Source of the DNA: Planctomycetaceae bacterium
Lineage (GTDB): Bacteria; Planctomycetota; Phycisphaerae; UBA1845; UTPLA1
Length of the DNA stretch: 64,000 nt
NCBI GenBank assembly: GCA_006969385.1
Contig: CP030884.1
Coordinates: 1,116,001-1,180,000 of the forward strand
Reading direction: 5' to 3'
This document shows, in pieces, positions 26,757 to 34,659 of this stretch. The notes below the pieces were generated by a model that did no database searches, was not told the origin of the DNA, and was given only the letters and a program-made list of their open reading frames with translations. The number at the start of each line of letters is the position of its first letter. Positions within the stretch are counted from its first letter, which is position 1. The position numbers were made by a program, and so were the translations under genes.

Positions 26757-29008
26757 CGATCGTCCTCCTCGGTCGTCGTCGGCTCGGCGGAGGCCTCGTC
26801 GTCGCTGTCGGTCACGTCGTTGGTTGCCTTCTCATCGGGCTTGGTATTAAGCTTAACCGGCGGAATGCGAACGCGCGTTCGACCGGCCGATTCGTCTTCG
26901 TCAGTCGAATCCGTACCTTCGTTCATGACCGCGTCGTTGGATTCAGCCTGTTCATCTTTCGTGGGTGCTACCGTCGGCTTCTTCACTGGGCCATCCTGAC
27001 GCACCGGCTCGATGCTGACGCGCTTGCGGCTGTTCGCGGGTTCCTTTGAAGGTGAAGTAGCGGGCGCTCCCGAAGTCGCTGGTACTTTGGTCGCTGCTAA
27101 CGACTCGACCTTCGGCTGCGGTGCCTGCGGCCTTGGTGCCTTCGTTTGTTGTGCCGATGGCATTGCGGCTTGCAGCTTATTCGCCGGTTGATTGTTTTGC
27201 CGGTTTGCGTTGTTCGGCGTCACCGGCGTGGGTGTTTCCCCCGCGTCATCATTCGTGGTCGTTACGACTTCTGCTTCAATCGATTCGCCCTTGGCGTCGT
27301 CATCTTCCGGTTCGACTGCTACCGGCGCCTTATCCGCTGGCGTATCGTTCGAAGTGTCAATTTCATCGTTCGCGTCAACTTCAAACTCATCAATATCCGC
27401 ATCGGTATCGGGCGCGATATCAACCGACGGCGGCGCGGGCTTCTTCGCCGCGCGCTTGGGGATCACCGCATCGATGCGGCTCTCGAATTGATAAACCGAA
27501 TCGTTGCGGCCGCGAATCGGCGTTTCGCTGCCGGGCACCACATCCTGATAGCCCATCTCGCGTAACGTCGCGCTAATCTCATTCACCACGCCCAACTCGG
27601 CCGTGCGTAATCGCATCTCGACCGACGATACGTAACTCCGATTCCGACGTCGCCCAACGGCGCGCGTTTGAAACGCAATCCGTGTGACCTGCGCCTTTTC
27701 GTTCGGCGGGAACGCATCCGTCAGCCGCACCAATTCGTCCGGCCAAATCTGTTCAGCTTCAACCCATTCTTCCAGCGCATTCACGCGCGACTTAAACGCC
27801 TTCAGTGGCTTTTCGCGCGTTTGCAATTGTTGCACGTCGGTCTCCAGCCCGCTGGCCAGCGCCATCTTGGGCTCGACCCACTTCATCCAAGCGGCCACTG
27901 CGATCGCGACCAAAAAGACGCCCGTCAATATCGCCGTCGGGGCTTTCTTCATCCGCCGATCGCGCTTCGTCACCGGCCGCTTGGGCGCTAAGAAGTCAAA
28001 CGACGACAGCGGATGCCGACCGTGACTCATCGCCAGGCCCAGCACCACGCTAAAGCCGCGCAGCTCACGCGCACGATCGTGATCGATCGCCAGCGCCTTG
28101 GCCGGGTTAAACAACTCGGCCAGCGCCGCAAAGCGCGCCGCCAGCGATTGCGATAACTCGGCTTCCAAGCCGGTCGCACCACATACCACGATTCGGTCGA
28201 TGCTCGCGCCGCTGGCCGTCGCGCGATACGCTTCGAACGAGCGAATCACCTCGACCATCAGGCCGCTGACGGCCTCGCGCGTCCGTTCGCTGCTGCGCGC
28301 ATCGTGTATCGCGAGCGACTCGATCCGGCTATCGTGCAGATTATCGATTGCTTCATCGCGAAAGTCCGGCAGGCTCGTCAATGCCGAACGGCTGAATTTC
28401 AACGTGCCATCGTAAACAACGCTGATTTCCGAATGCTCCGGGCCCAACTCGACCATCAAAATCGTTTTGTCGTTGGGATCGTCAACGGTCGCCAGCACCG
28501 CCTGCCGATTCGCAAATGGTCGCAAACCGATGCGTTCGAGATGCAGGCCTGCCGCCGAAGCAACCTTCTTATAAAACTCGATATCATCGATGCGAACCGC
28601 CGCCACCAACGCAGTGGCTGGTGACTTCGGATCGTGATCGTTTGAAAGGGCAAAATCGATAACGGCCTGATCGGCGGCAAAGGGCAACTCGCGCGCGACC
28701 TGATTGATCACCATCGCCGGCAATTCATCCGCCGGTGCCGGCGGCAGGTTGATCGTGTTGAGCACGACCTTTTCGCGCGGCACGCTGATGATCGCGTGCT
28801 TACCCGAGAGCTTTGAGCGCTTCAGCGATTCTCTGATAAAGCCGCCGAACATCTCGGCGTCGTTCAACTCGATTTCGGGCAAGACCGGCACCGTGACCGC
28901 TTTATGCAGGTCGACGTTGGCTCCGCGCGACGTCACGACCGTCATGCGCAGCGATTGCGCGTCCCAGTCGAGTGCGAGCAGTCGTTTGCTACCAATTTTC
29001 ATTGCCAT
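26753..29008 (-). CDS. pilM: PilM-PilN fusion (GspL-like) platform protein
   Basis: A 751-residue protein. Residues 1-340 form an actin-like PilM domain: RLLALDWDAQSLRMTVV, AIISVPREKVVLNTINLP, LMVELGPEHSEISVVYDG, and IDRIVVCGATGLEAELSQSL for the nucleotide fold. A membrane helix follows at about 357-377 (PTAILTGVFLVAIAVAAWM). A PilN-like coiled coil and ferredoxin-like domain extend to about 520 (LETDVQQLQTREKPLKAFKSRVNAL, VEMRLRTAELGVVNEISATLREMGY). The last 220 residues are acidic and Pro/Thr-rich and probably disordered. PilM and PilN are separate genes in most type IV pilus systems; the fused order matches GspL of type II secretion. It overlaps the gspM-like gene downstream and starts six bases after the gspK fragment. 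Confidence 0.86.
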   Translation of the reverse strand: MAMKIGSKRLLALDWDAQSLRMTVVTSRGANVDLHKAVTVPVLPEIELNDAEMFGGFIRESLKRSKLSGKHAIISVPREKVVLNTINLPPAPADELPAMVINQVARELPFAADQAVIDFALSNDHDPKSPATALVAAVRIDDIEFYKKVASAAGLHLERIGLRPFANRQAVLATVDDPNDKTILMVELGPEHSEISVVYDGTLKFSRSALTSLPDFRDEAIDNLHDSRIESLAIHDARSSERTREAVSGLMVEVIRSFEAYRATASGASIDRIVVCGATGLEAELSQSLAARFAALAELFNPAKALAIDHDRARELRGFSVVLGLAMSHGRHPLSSFDFLAPKRPVTKRDRRMKKAPTAILTGVFLVAIAVAAWMKWVEPKMALASGLETDVQQLQTREKPLKAFKSRVNALEEWVEAEQIWPDELVRLTDAFPPNEKAQVTRIAFQTRAVGRRRNRSYVSSVEMRLRTAELGVVNEISATLREMGYQDVVPGSETPIRGRNDSVYQFESRIDAVIPKRAAKKPAPPSVDIAPDTDADIDEFEVDANDEIDTSNDTPADKAPVAVEPEDDDAKGESIEAEVVTTTNDDAGETPTPVTPNNANRQNNQPANKLQAAMPSAQQTKAPRPQAPQPKVESLAATKVPATSGAPATSPSKEPANSRKRVSIEPVRQDGPVKKPTVAPTKDEQAESNDAVMNEGTDSTDEDESAGRTRVRIPPVKLNTKPDEKATNDVTDSDDEASAEPTTTEEDDR

Positions 29009-29014
29009 CGATCA

Positions 29015-29488
29015 TCAATCCGATCGACCCGCCAAATCCCGCCGCTCATCGCCGTGCGGGGTATAGGCCGGGCCGAGTTCGTTCAAGTTACGGTAGTAGA
29101 TCACTTGCGGAATCGGGCCGCGCATCTGAATCACGACCATCAACCGCTCGACTACGCCCAAGTTGTCCGCATACCCCAACGATTCGATGCGATACATCGA
29201 ACCCTTGGTGGTAATGGAATCCAAAATCTGCCGAAAGCGATTCTCATCGATCGCATTGCTCGTTAGCAGCCACGCCGCGGACGAACGCTCGGCCAAGGGC
29301 ACTTGCTGGCGCGCTTCGACAATCGAATTCACTTCGGCATCAGTCAGATTCGGAATCGTCGCCAGCACCGCCGGCGCGGCCGTACTCACATTGATACGCC
29401 CTTGGGTGAAGGGCAGTTGCTGCACCGTCAAACGATCCAGAATCTGAGGCAGGTCTTCGTACGTTCCCGGCGGCTCCTCTTCCGTCAA
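29015..29488 (-). CDS. gspK: GspK C-terminal part, separated by a frameshift
   Basis: The 157-residue frame starts at TTG 29488, which overlaps the TGA of the upstream gspK frame (TTGA). The sequence TEEEPPGTYEDLPQILDRLTV, then RINVSTAAPAVLATIPNLTDAEVNSIVEAR, is the second helix-hairpin-helix-like half of GspK/PulK, the pseudopilin that caps the tip. Reading this frame backwards past the TTG gives APTYVN, so the true protein continues upstream. One extra G in the run of five G at 29501-29505 (+ strand) would join it to the preceding frame as SNVPPTYVNLTEEEP. As it stands it could be made separately only by translational coupling. Confidence 0.72.
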   Translation of the reverse strand: MTEEEPPGTYEDLPQILDRLTVQQLPFTQGRINVSTAAPAVLATIPNLTDAEVNSIVEARQQVPLAERSSAAWLLTSNAIDENRFRQILDSITTKGSMYRIESLGYADNLGVVERLMVVIQMRGPIPQVIYYRNLNELGPAYTPHGDERRDLAGRSD

Positions 29489-30780
29489 GTTGACGTATGT
29501 GGGGGCACATTCGAGGCCGTATTCTCGGACCCATCACCATTTTGACCTTGATCGGAAGAATCTTGGTCCGAATCTTCGGAATTTTGATTTTCACCGTCGC
29601 CGCCGTCGCCATCCCCCGATGGCTGTGTTGCCGGGGGGGTTTCGTCGTTGCCGGGAATGTCGTCTTGCTGCTGATCGTCTTCATCAACTTCCGGAGGAGG
29701 CGGCGCGGGCAACAGATTCATAACGCTATTAAATTGGGTGCCCGCACCGCGCACATTCATGATGTAACTGACGATGTCGCCGTCGAACTCTTCGATAAGT
29801 TGCTCTTCGAGGCGTTCGAGATCTTGGTTGTTAAGAAAAATGCGCGGTCGGTTGTCGGCAGACGTGTTTGAATCTTGCGCCCAAATGGTCAAATAGCGCT
29901 CGATACCCTGATAAAGTATGCCATCCGCGTTATCCGGCGGGAACGATTCATCACCGTCGTCTTCATTGGGCTCTAACAATCCGTTACGGTTGTAATCTTC
30001 GCCGTATAGCACCCAACCGTTGAAGCCTTTAACGAGCAACAATTCTTCAACGGTGCTGAAGGGCGCCTTTTTTGCGCGATAGGGCGGGCGCAGCGTTTGA
30101 TAGTATTCGTCCTTCGCGCCGCCGGTGCGCGGGCTGTTGCCGGCTTCGCGCCAATCGAGCAACGACGCCACCAATTCATTGATATCAACATCGAAATCGG
30201 TGCTGGTCGGAATCACTTCGTTAAACAACGTGCGCAACTGCGCTTCGGTGGCAGTGTTGATATCCAGCCGCGCGCATTCGTCTGTGAATCCGTAACGAAC
30301 CGTATCGGGGTTCTCGGTATCCGGCGCAATCAGGTGATAGCGAAAAACTTCGTCGGCCGTCGGGTCATACGTACGGACGTCGTCCGTGTTCTCCAATGCT
30401 TCCACACCCGCATCTTCGCCGACGGCAACCATCGGAACGGCACGCAGATTTTGCGGGTCGTTAAACCATGCATCGAGTTCGCCTTGCTGATAGCGCAACA
30501 ACACCACGGCGTGTTGCATACCCGCCTCGGCGGCCATGCGCGCCTTAAAGCGCCGCACGCGCGCGTGAATCGTGTCCACGTGCGAACGAACCATAAACGT
30601 GTAACCCGCCGCTAACAGCGAGAGCAGAACAATCATGACCAGAACGACGAGGAGTAAGAAGCCCTCGCGTTGATGGCGGCGCAGCTTCTGCGCTCTGGCA
30701 CCGGTTTGTACGACATTACGCCTCTGCGCTGTGGCACCGGTTTGCAACCGGTGTTTTTTCGCTCGCTCATGCCGCATCAT
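29485..30780 (-). CDS. gspK: GspK pseudopilin, N-terminal part (frameshifted)
   Basis: A 431-residue frame. After a long basic leader (about 40 residues) comes the type III signal and helix REGFLLLVVLVMIVLLSLLAAGYTF, with the likely peptidase cut after Gly. GspK features follow: MAAEAGMQHAVVLLR, the Lys-type interaction segment DECARLDINTATEAQLRTLF, LVASLLDWREAGNSPRTGGAKDEYY and FSTVEELLLVKGFNGWVLYGED. From about residue 360 it is an acidic Asp/Gln/Gly-rich linker that ends abruptly at the frameshift. The leader residues HRLQTGATAQRRNVVQTGARAQK are encoded by a dispersed repeat. No ATG, GTG or TTG lies between the repeat and the signal. Its start overlaps the stop of gspJ by one base (TGATG). 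Confidence 0.8.
   Translation of the reverse strand: MMRHERAKKHRLQTGATAQRRNVVQTGARAQKLRRHQREGFLLLVVLVMIVLLSLLAAGYTFMVRSHVDTIHARVRRFKARMAAEAGMQHAVVLLRYQQGELDAWFNDPQNLRAVPMVAVGEDAGVEALENTDDVRTYDPTADEVFRYHLIAPDTENPDTVRYGFTDECARLDINTATEAQLRTLFNEVIPTSTDFDVDINELVASLLDWREAGNSPRTGGAKDEYYQTLRPPYRAKKAPFSTVEELLLVKGFNGWVLYGEDYNRNGLLEPNEDDGDESFPPDNADGILYQGIERYLTIWAQDSNTSADNRPRIFLNNQDLERLEEQLIEEFDGDIVSYIMNVRGAGTQFNSVMNLLPAPPPPEVDEDDQQQDDIPGNDETPPATQPSGDGDGGDGENQNSEDSDQDSSDQGQNGDGSENTASNVPPHTST
30692..30753. repeat. Palindromic dispersed repeat, tandem copies 2 and 3, inside the gspK leader
   Basis: Two tandem copies of a CTCTGGCACCGGTTTG-type element lie here. The second is complete (30729-30753: CACCGGTT-GCA-AACCGGTG on the minus strand) and the first is truncated. 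The complete copy matches 9348-9372 in inverted orientation. The element is translated as part of the gspK N-terminus. Confidence 0.75.
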
Positions 30781-31664
30781 CAGAAACCACCTCCACTGCC
30801 AGAGGTGCTGCGCTGCGCACGAATCAACCGCGAACCAAAAAAGCTATCCGCCTGTTGCAAACGCACCGTGACGGTGTACTTATCCGGAGAATACGGCTCG
30901 GGCGGTGCCGGTGTCAGATCGGTGTCGGTGAAGTCGCCACTGCCCGCTTCGGAATCAGCTTCTTCCTCTTCATCATCCGTCTCTTCCGGCGGCGGTAGCG
31001 AACCGTAGCCGACGGTTATCTCAACGGCTTGCGGCAGGGAGTTGGCATTGCGCGCGTCTTCACCCAAATCCCAATCGCGTAACCAATCGACGCCGTCGAA
31101 ATAGCGGAAGCGAATGTATTGGATGTCGCGCGAAATCAGATCGAGCGCGACCGAGCGATCGTCGCTATCGAGAAAGGCCGTTTGCAGCGGCGTCTTTACT
31201 TCTCGCCGCACCAGGCCCAAATTGCACGGAGCCTGTTGAACGCCGTAGTCCTCGTAATCGCAAAGCTCTTCGCCATCTTGTTCGTAGGCAAGGTAATACT
31301 GCACCTGTCGAATATCGCACTCGGCCGGCGGCAGGTCTTCGGTAACCGAGAGGTTGCGATACACCTTCTTATCCGGAATGCGCACAAACTGAATGCTGAT
31401 GAAGCGATCGGTACCCGAAATGCCGGGGCCCATTTGCGTGAGGAATCCGTTACAAGCCCGCACTTCTTCGGCGATCTGATGGGCAATCGTTTGCGCGAGA
31501 TAGCCGCTTTCAACACGACCTTTGCCGCGATCGCGCAAATCCAGAATCATCGCGTAGAACTGAAACATCATGGCGGCGATCAGCACGATCAGACCGAGCG
31601 CCAGCACGATCTCGACCAACGTGAAACCACGGCGACGCAATTTGACATTCGGCTTAGCGCCCAT
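30780..31664 (-). CDS. gspJ: GspJ-like minor pseudopilin
   Basis: A 294-residue prepilin. I chose ATG 31664 (MGAKPNVKLRRRG), which gives a short basic leader; an in-frame start at 31694 adds ten residues. The type III signal is RRRG|FTLVEIVLALGLIVLIAAM with the conserved Glu at +5. The mature domain contains YLAQTIAHQIAEEVRACNGF and a large beta region (IQYIRFRYFDGVDWLRDWD, PQAVEITVGYG) typical of GspJ/PulJ. Near the C-terminus is an acidic low-complexity insert (PPPEETDDEEEEADSEAGSG). In the known pseudopilus GspJ sits with GspI and GspK at the tip. It overlaps gspI upstream and gspK downstream, so the three should be translated together. Confidence 0.85.
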   Translation of the reverse strand: MGAKPNVKLRRRGFTLVEIVLALGLIVLIAAMMFQFYAMILDLRDRGKGRVESGYLAQTIAHQIAEEVRACNGFLTQMGPGISGTDRFISIQFVRIPDKKVYRNLSVTEDLPPAECDIRQVQYYLAYEQDGEELCDYEDYGVQQAPCNLGLVRREVKTPLQTAFLDSDDRSVALDLISRDIQYIRFRYFDGVDWLRDWDLGEDARNANSLPQAVEITVGYGSLPPPEETDDEEEEADSEAGSGDFTDTDLTPAPPEPYSPDKYTVTVRLQQADSFFGSRLIRAQRSTSGSGGGF

Positions 31665-32451
31665 CGCCACCGCCCCCGCCGTTGTTTCCACCACCGTTGT
31701 TGTTACCGCCGCTGTTGCTACCGCCGCCCCCGTTCAAGCCGGGGATGTTGCCACCGTTTTGCAAACCGCTGAGATCGCCCGATTCGACGGCGTTTAGCAA
31801 CTGGTCGATTTGCCCTTGTCCGAATTGGCCGCCGAAGGCTTGCAGGATCGTCGGTAAGAGTTCCACCAATTGATCGATCGGTAGCGACGCCAACGAACGC
31901 GGATCGAAGTTGTTCGGATCGAACAGCGCCGCCCCACCGGGGATGGCCTCGGTCAGTTGCTCGATCTGTTCCTGATCGAGACCGAAGTCGCGCTCAAAGT
32001 CGAGCCCCTGCGGCAGCGGTCGCACGACGTGCGTTTGCAACACGAGCTGCCGCGCGTCCACGTCCTCCGGGCTGCCCAGAAAAATATTGATGTCGATATT
32101 GAGCAGGCCGACGATGCTGGGTGACGGCTCGGAGAGAATCTCAAAACTCAGGCCCGGCATCGTTTCGCTAATGTTGTCTGTTACGAAGGTTCCGGTCACC
32201 TCACGCTCATCCATCGCGAGCAGGCCGCTATCCATTTCGACGATCAGCTTCTCGGTCATCAGCATCGCGCGCGTCAGCCGCTCGCTGCGCTCGATGAAGT
32301 ACTGCCCGTTGCGGAACGTGAACCCGATCACACCCATCGCGATCATCAACAGCGCGAGCGCCAACACGACCTCAAGCAAGACCGCCGCAGGTCGCGCGTG
32401 ACCCCTGACGGGTCGGGTGGGGCGTCGGTTGAGTCTCGATTTGATCGTCAT
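31654..32451 (-). CDS. gspI: GspI-like minor pseudopilin
   Basis: A 265-residue prepilin-like protein. I chose ATG 32451 (MTIKSRLNRRP); the frame is open further to 32589 but that stretch has no family features. A basic leader precedes the hydrophobic helix AVLLEVVLALALLMIAMGVIGF with Glu at the usual place, although the residue before the helix is Ala-Ala rather than Gly-Phe. The following domain resembles GspI (RLTRAMLMTEKLIVEMDSG...). The C-terminal third is unusual: a Leu/Gln-rich region (LVELLPTILQAFGGQFGQGQIDQL) ending in a Gly/Asn-rich tail. The gene overlaps gspJ by 11 bases. A 474-base gap with a dispersed repeat separates it from gspH. Confidence 0.75.
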   Translation of the reverse strand: MTIKSRLNRRPTRPVRGHARPAAVLLEVVLALALLMIAMGVIGFTFRNGQYFIERSERLTRAMLMTEKLIVEMDSGLLAMDEREVTGTFVTDNISETMPGLSFEILSEPSPSIVGLLNIDINIFLGSPEDVDARQLVLQTHVVRPLPQGLDFERDFGLDQEQIEQLTEAIPGGAALFDPNNFDPRSLASLPIDQLVELLPTILQAFGGQFGQGQIDQLLNAVESGDLSGLQNGGNIPGLNGGGGSNSGGNNNGGGNNGGGGGDGR

Positions 32452-32925
32452 CGCTTCCGCTTCGCGAGGGGTTATGCTTCGCAATTGAAGATTGCCAATG
32501 GCACAAAGCGGCCAACGCTCCGAAGAGCGGACCGTACTGAAATCTGATACGCGTATCGACGGTTTCTGTCGCAGCAGGCAATGCCGCACATGGGCAGTTG
32601 GGCGACGGCAATCAGCGGTAAGTCACGCTGCCCGAACGGCTTAAGCGCGAACGCCGCTGAAAAAATCTTTTGATGCCGAAAATGGGCGCGCAGGTCACGC
32701 TTTTCGCAGCACAGTTACCAGTATTGAGGGGCCACTGCGCATTAACTGCGCGTGGAAAGGATGTTACGAGCGGTATTGAAAGCTCATGCGGAGAATCGCG
32801 CGCCAAGCCGGCGTCCCCTGGGAACTGAAGTCGTTTGAACTCTGCCACGGGAAGCATCGGCGTCTCGCCGGTGGGAAAAGCAAATATGCACCGCCAGGAC
32901 GGCGATGCACCCCCAGACGATTCCA
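32452..32925. other. Intergenic stretch inside the secretion operon
   Basis: These 474 bases between gspH and gspI hold no credible gene. Short frames here (for example one ending at 32612 on the minus strand) are translations of the dispersed repeat at 32845-32914. No terminator or promoter is obvious. Confidence 0.6.
32845..32914. repeat. 70-bp dispersed repeat, copy 1 (inverted relative to 46245-46314)
   Basis: It begins CCACGGGAAGCATCGGCG and ends CGGCGATGCACCCCC. It contains two short hairpins (GGCG-TCT-CGCC, and an imperfect GCACCGCC...GGCGATGC). It matches the reverse complement of 46245-46314 at about 62 of 70 positions by eye. Confidence 0.85.
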
Positions 32926-34041
32926 CTACCCGTCTTTGCGACCACTCCGACCGCGCCCGCCGCCGCCCTTACCGATGTTGCTGCCGTCGCTGCGACCGTT
33001 GAGGGCGTTGCGGATGTTTTGGCGCTCTTCGTCGGAAAGGTCGGAATTGTTGAGCGAGTCTTCCAACTCGGGCGGCAGCGGATCGTCGCCGGTGTTGTTT
33101 CCACCGCCTTGTCCACCATCGCCGCCGCCGTTCATGCCCTCATCGAGAGCGTCGCCGAGGGCGTCGTCGCCGACATCATCGGGGATGCCGTCGCCATCTT
33201 CATCGAGACCGGGCTGACCCCCGAAGCCGGTGGATTGAAAGGAGAGGCGCCCCAAGTCGCTCAGGTCGGGCAGGTACAAGTCTTCGCGGATGACGTAAAT
33301 CTCCGCTTCCGGGTCGAGCAATTCGTCATCCGTCAGCGCCTCGCGCACGCTCGGGATGCCGGTGCGACCATCGACGAGCACCCACAGCCGGTTGTCTTCG
33401 TCTTCGAGTTGGTCTTCCAGCTTGGCCCGTGTCACGACGAGCAACGCCCACGGCGTGGAGCCATCGCTTTCAAAGACGATCAGCGGGCGGTTCTCATCGA
33501 TGTCTTCTTCGGAATCATCGAGGCCGCTTTGTAGCGACGTGGCGTCGAAGTTCTCGGTACCTTCGCTCTCATCGAGCGCGTCTTCCTCGTCGTTGGTCGA
33601 AAAGCTCTCGGCGTCGGCGTCTTCATCGAGTTCGGGCGTTTCGTTCAGCGAGATGGGCTTGGTGAACTCGGGCCGACCGATGCGCACTTCGTGCACGTTT
33701 ACATCTTCGAGCAACGACTCGGCCATCGCGTCGCGCGCCCATTCGTCTTCGACAATCGTCCAGACGCCGGGTTGCAGAATCGGGTCCTGCTCGATTTCGA
33801 CGTAGGGCTGTTGCTCGTTGGGGGCAAAGCGGATGCGCACGCGGCGTGTTTCTTGCAACGCGACGTTACGAGCCGCGCCCATCAAGTCGCGAATGCGCGC
33901 CGCCGACTCGGGCATGGCCGCGGCCGTGATTCGGCCTTCGAGCGCGGGCCATGCAAAAGCCGCCAATACCACCAGCAAAGAGAGTGCAATCGCAATCTCC
34001 AGCAGGGTAAAAGCGGCTTGGGTCGTACGTCGGCGTTGCAT
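32926..34041 (-). CDS. gspH: GspH-like pseudopilin
   Basis: A 371-residue prepilin starting at ATG 34041. The type III signal reads RRRTTQAA|FTLLEIAIALSLLVVLAAFAWPAL, with Phe and Glu at +1 and +5 but Ala rather than Gly at -1. The N-terminal 120 residues match GspH (SAARIRDLMGAARNVALQETRRVRIRFAP). A long acidic insert follows (LDEDADAESFSTNDEEDALDESEG). A second folded block (ALLVVTRAKLEDQLEDEDNRLWVLVDGRTGIPSVREALTDDELL) precedes a Gly/Asn/Asp-rich tail ending GGGGRGRSGRKDG. Ordinary GspH has about 170 residues, so this one is about twice as long. It lies 34 bases after gspG. Confidence 0.8.
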   Translation of the reverse strand: MQRRRTTQAAFTLLEIAIALSLLVVLAAFAWPALEGRITAAAMPESAARIRDLMGAARNVALQETRRVRIRFAPNEQQPYVEIEQDPILQPGVWTIVEDEWARDAMAESLLEDVNVHEVRIGRPEFTKPISLNETPELDEDADAESFSTNDEEDALDESEGTENFDATSLQSGLDDSEEDIDENRPLIVFESDGSTPWALLVVTRAKLEDQLEDEDNRLWVLVDGRTGIPSVREALTDDELLDPEAEIYVIREDLYLPDLSDLGRLSFQSTGFGGQPGLDEDGDGIPDDVGDDALGDALDEGMNGGGDGGQGGGNNTGDDPLPPELEDSLNNSDLSDEERQNIRNALNGRSDGSNIGKGGGGRGRSGRKDG

Positions 34042-34075
34042 GAGAAGCTATCAGGCTAACTTAGCCAACAGCGGC

Positions 34076-34534
34076 TTAGCTATCGGCCCAATTGGTGATG
34101 TCGTCTTCGTCGCCATCGATGCCGTTGGGGCCGAGGCTGTAAAGATCGAACGTATCTTCGTTGTGATCGCCCGGCGCTTGATAGACGTAGTCCTTACCCC
34201 ACGGATCCTGGAAACCCGTCTTCGGATCGACGTCGAGATAGGCCGCCGTCCACTTGTCGGCGATTTCATCATCGTTCGGCTTTTCGACGAGGTCTTGCAA
34301 CGTGTCCGGATAGCGACCGATGTCGAACTTATAGTTTTTGATCGCGCTCGAAATCGTGCCGTTGGATTTCACGGCGGCTTCGGCCAGTTTGATCTTCGCC
34401 TTTTCGCCCTGACCGATCAGCGCCGGCAAGGCAAACGCGGCCAGCAAGGCCAAGAGGCCGACCACCAGCAGAATTTCGAGTAGGGTAAAACCCTTGGCTT
34501 TTCGGGTACGTCGAGCTTTGGTATTGCGAGTCAT
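34076..34534 (-). CDS. gspG: Major pseudopilin GspG
   Basis: A 152-residue pseudopilin. ATG 34534 is chosen because GAAGGAG lies just upstream and the leader MTRNTKARRTRKAKG|FTLLE then has the usual length. The helix is FTLLEILLVVGLLALLAAFALPALIG. The C-terminal half is a textbook GspG fold: IGRYPDTLQDLVEKP, then DPWGKDYVYQAPGDH and DLYSLGPNGIDGDEDDI, the calcium-binding loop region. GspG makes the shaft of the pseudopilus that pushes substrates through the secretin. It sits between gspF upstream (stop 34660) and gspH downstream. Confidence 0.95.
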   Translation of the reverse strand: MTRNTKARRTRKAKGFTLLEILLVVGLLALLAAFALPALIGQGEKAKIKLAEAAVKSNGTISSAIKNYKFDIGRYPDTLQDLVEKPNDDEIADKWTAAYLDVDPKTGFQDPWGKDYVYQAPGDHNEDTFDLYSLGPNGIDGDEDDITNWADS

Positions 34535-34659
34535 CACAGTGCAATCTCCTTCGTTTTCGGCACTCCCATAGCCGCACCCCAACGGGCCGACCGGGCACAC
34601 AACCTTCTTATTCAAGCACGACTGGTGAAAGTCGCAAATCGATTCTAGTTTTCGGGTCC

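Noticed and set aside
29485..29520. Programmed -1 frameshift to make full-length GspK
   Set aside because: A -1 shift at the C run would restore the frame, but there is no canonical X-XXY-YYZ slippery heptamer and no evident downstream pseudoknot. A lost base is simpler.
32612..32926. 104-codon minus-strand frame between gspH and gspI
   Set aside because: Its recognisable part is the dispersed 70-bp repeat, which gives a near-identical peptide at 46221-46445.
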